Shown piece after piece: positions 21,005 to 21,874 of a stretch of DNA of 21,874 bases. The notes under the pieces were generated by a model. That model had not been told where the DNA came from. It saw only the letters and a program-made list of their open reading frames with translations, and made no database searches. How positions within the stretch are numbered: position 1 is the first letter of the stretch; the number at the start of each line of letters is the position of its first letter. The stretch comes from Xylaria sp. FL1777 (lineage: Eukaryota; Ascomycota; Sordariomycetes; Xylariales; Xylariaceae), in contig MU400923.1 in the NCBI GenBank assembly GCA_022578965.1, forward strand, positions 1 through 21,874, read 5' to 3'. Made by a program: the position numbers and the translations under genes.

Positions 21005-21044
21005 AAGGTTTTCTTTTTTATTACTTCGTAATGCAGAAAACCTT
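21005..21044. other. two-tier hairpin
   Basis: AAGGTTTTC at 21005-21013 pairs with GAAAACCTT at 21036-21044, and inside it ATTAC at 21020-21024 pairs with GTAAT at 21028-21032 around the loop TTC. Nine plus five perfect pairs with C-G content are unusual in this AT-rich DNA. It might be a transposon end structure, a transcript terminator or a non-coding RNA fold; the function is unknown. Confidence 0.65.
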
Positions 21045-21060
21045 CGGCTATAATAAGTTC

Positions 21061-21670
21061 TTTAATTACTATATTATTAAAAAAAAGCTTGCATTTTATT
21101 AATAATATATTATATAAAACTTTTAATAGTATTTTTAGAAATTAAGCTATTAAATTTGTTGTTTTTTGTAAAAAAATAATTATTTAAAAAAAGCTTATTA
21201 ATATAAAAAAAGCAATTATTGCTTAGCTAAAAATAAAAAGTAATATTTAATTATATTTTAAAAATAAATTAACTATAAAAATTACTTTATATATTGCAAA
21301 CTTTTTAAAGAACTTATTATAGCTTTAAAAAAAATTAGCATTATATATAATAACTATATTTATTTTTATAGCTAAATTAATTAATTAAACTTTTTTATTT
21401 TTTTTTTATATAAAAAACTAAGCGTTATAATATAAATTATAAGCTTTTTTAAAAACGTTATGCTTAAGTTAAATTTTTAAAACTTTTATAGTAATATTTT
21501 TTAAAAGCTTAAAAATTAAAATGCTGTAAACTTGCTATATTTTATAAAAAACTGTTTTAATTTTATAAAAAAGAAAAATTATATTATATATTTTTTTTAT
21601 TTTTAAAAAGTCCTAAAAAAGTGCTATTTTTTTACGATATTATATTTTAGTTAATAATGCTGCTTTTTAT
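21061..21670. other. AT-rich interval with no feature seen
   Basis: Only AT runs and short AAGCTT or TTAATA motifs are present, with no eroded gene or repeat that I can support. Confidence 0.4.
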
Positions 21671-21674
21671 TAAA

Positions 21675-21820
21675 GTTAAAAATTAGTACTACTAATTTAA
21701 TATTTAGTACTACTTAATACTAATATTAAGCTAATTTAATACTACTTAGTACTAATATTAATACTAAATATTAAAAATCCTAGCTTAGTAGTACTAAAAG
21801 TACTAAAAGTACTAAAATAT
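21675..21820. repeat. AGTACT-rich palindromic array, right end (possible terminal inverted repeat)
   Basis: Six AGTACT copies occur at 21685, 21706, 21748, 21790, 21799 and 21808. Segment 21785-21815 is the perfect reverse complement of 15-45. Segment 21748-21765 also matches 123-140 in direct orientation, because that unit is nearly palindromic. About 55 bp of AT-only sequence follows to the end of the window. Confidence 0.6.
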
Positions 21821-21874
21821 AATAATATTAAAAAAAATAAATATTTTTTTACTTAATAAAATAATAAAATAATA

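Larger units (their letters stand above)
20740..21060. other. less mutated patch with C-runs
   Basis: This stretch keeps TpC and CpC dinucleotides that are rare elsewhere: ACCCCTTAAACCCCTAAAT at 20747-20765, CTTTTCGGAG near 20898, and repeated TTCG at 20978-21046. It has no coding frame I can support. It could be a younger insertion, a stretch missed by the mutation process, or host sequence. It includes the 26-bp duplication and a hairpin. Confidence 0.5.

Noticed and set aside
1..21874. A Polinton/Maverick or other virus-like element, suggested by the 21.8-kb length between inverted repeats
   Set aside because: No protein-primed DNA polymerase, packaging ATPase or capsid motifs were seen; most of the length is explained by an LTR retrotransposon with its own target duplication.
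1..21874. A mitochondrial or Plasmodium-like AT-rich genome
   Set aside because: A full Ty3/Gypsy element and transition-only LTR decay fit a RIP-affected fungal nuclear genome. Mitochondrial genes, rRNAs and tRNAs were not seen, and Plasmodium is not known to carry LTR retrotransposons.

Overview
The window is extremely AT-rich (by eye about one base in five is G or C; not counted) and has no intact gene. It looks like a repeat-rich AT block from a fungus, most likely a filamentous ascomycete, whose transposons were destroyed by repeat-induced point mutation (RIP) or a similar C-to-T process. Three things support this. Long eroded reading frames are broken mainly by TAA/TAG where Gln or Trp codons are expected. 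Catalytic Asp and Glu codons have become Asn and Lys. The two LTR copies differ only by transitions, with no indels. The species cannot be told from this sequence.

The dominant object is one nearly complete Ty3/Gypsy-type LTR retrotransposon on the + strand at 372-15331, about 14.96 kb. It has 305-bp LTRs at both ends (372-676 and 15027-15331) and a matching 4-bp target duplication, GTAT. Reading through RIP stops, its inside holds: an ORF1 (about 961-5688) with a gag-like part, a CCHC zinc knuckle at 3163-3204 and an aspartyl-protease-like motif at 5308-5319; an ORF2 (about 5685-9533, the -1 frame relative to ORF1) with reverse transcriptase, RNase H and integrase; a 2.7-kb spacer with no supportable gene; and a third long frame, ORF3 (about 12240-14954, roughly 900 codons), which I do not recognise. 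The large size and ORF3 make this element unusual.

The element sits in older AT-rich DNA. The left flank (1-371) holds a palindromic AGTACT-rich array and a 39-bp minisatellite. The right flank (15336-21874) is mostly featureless, with a weak eroded frame at 18121-19150, an ATCGAT/ATCAAT/ATTAAT microsatellite at 19500-19617, a nested tandem repeat built on AGCTGCAGT at 20463-20729, and a less mutated patch at about 20740-21060 with C-runs and a hairpin. A second AGTACT-rich array ends the window. A 31-bp perfect inverted match between 15-45 and 21785-21815 raises the possibility that the whole window is an older TIR-bounded element of about 6.8 kb that the retrotransposon later entered.

All protein identities come from reading motifs through stops, and none was checked by database search. 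I cannot run alignments, RIP indices or searches here.
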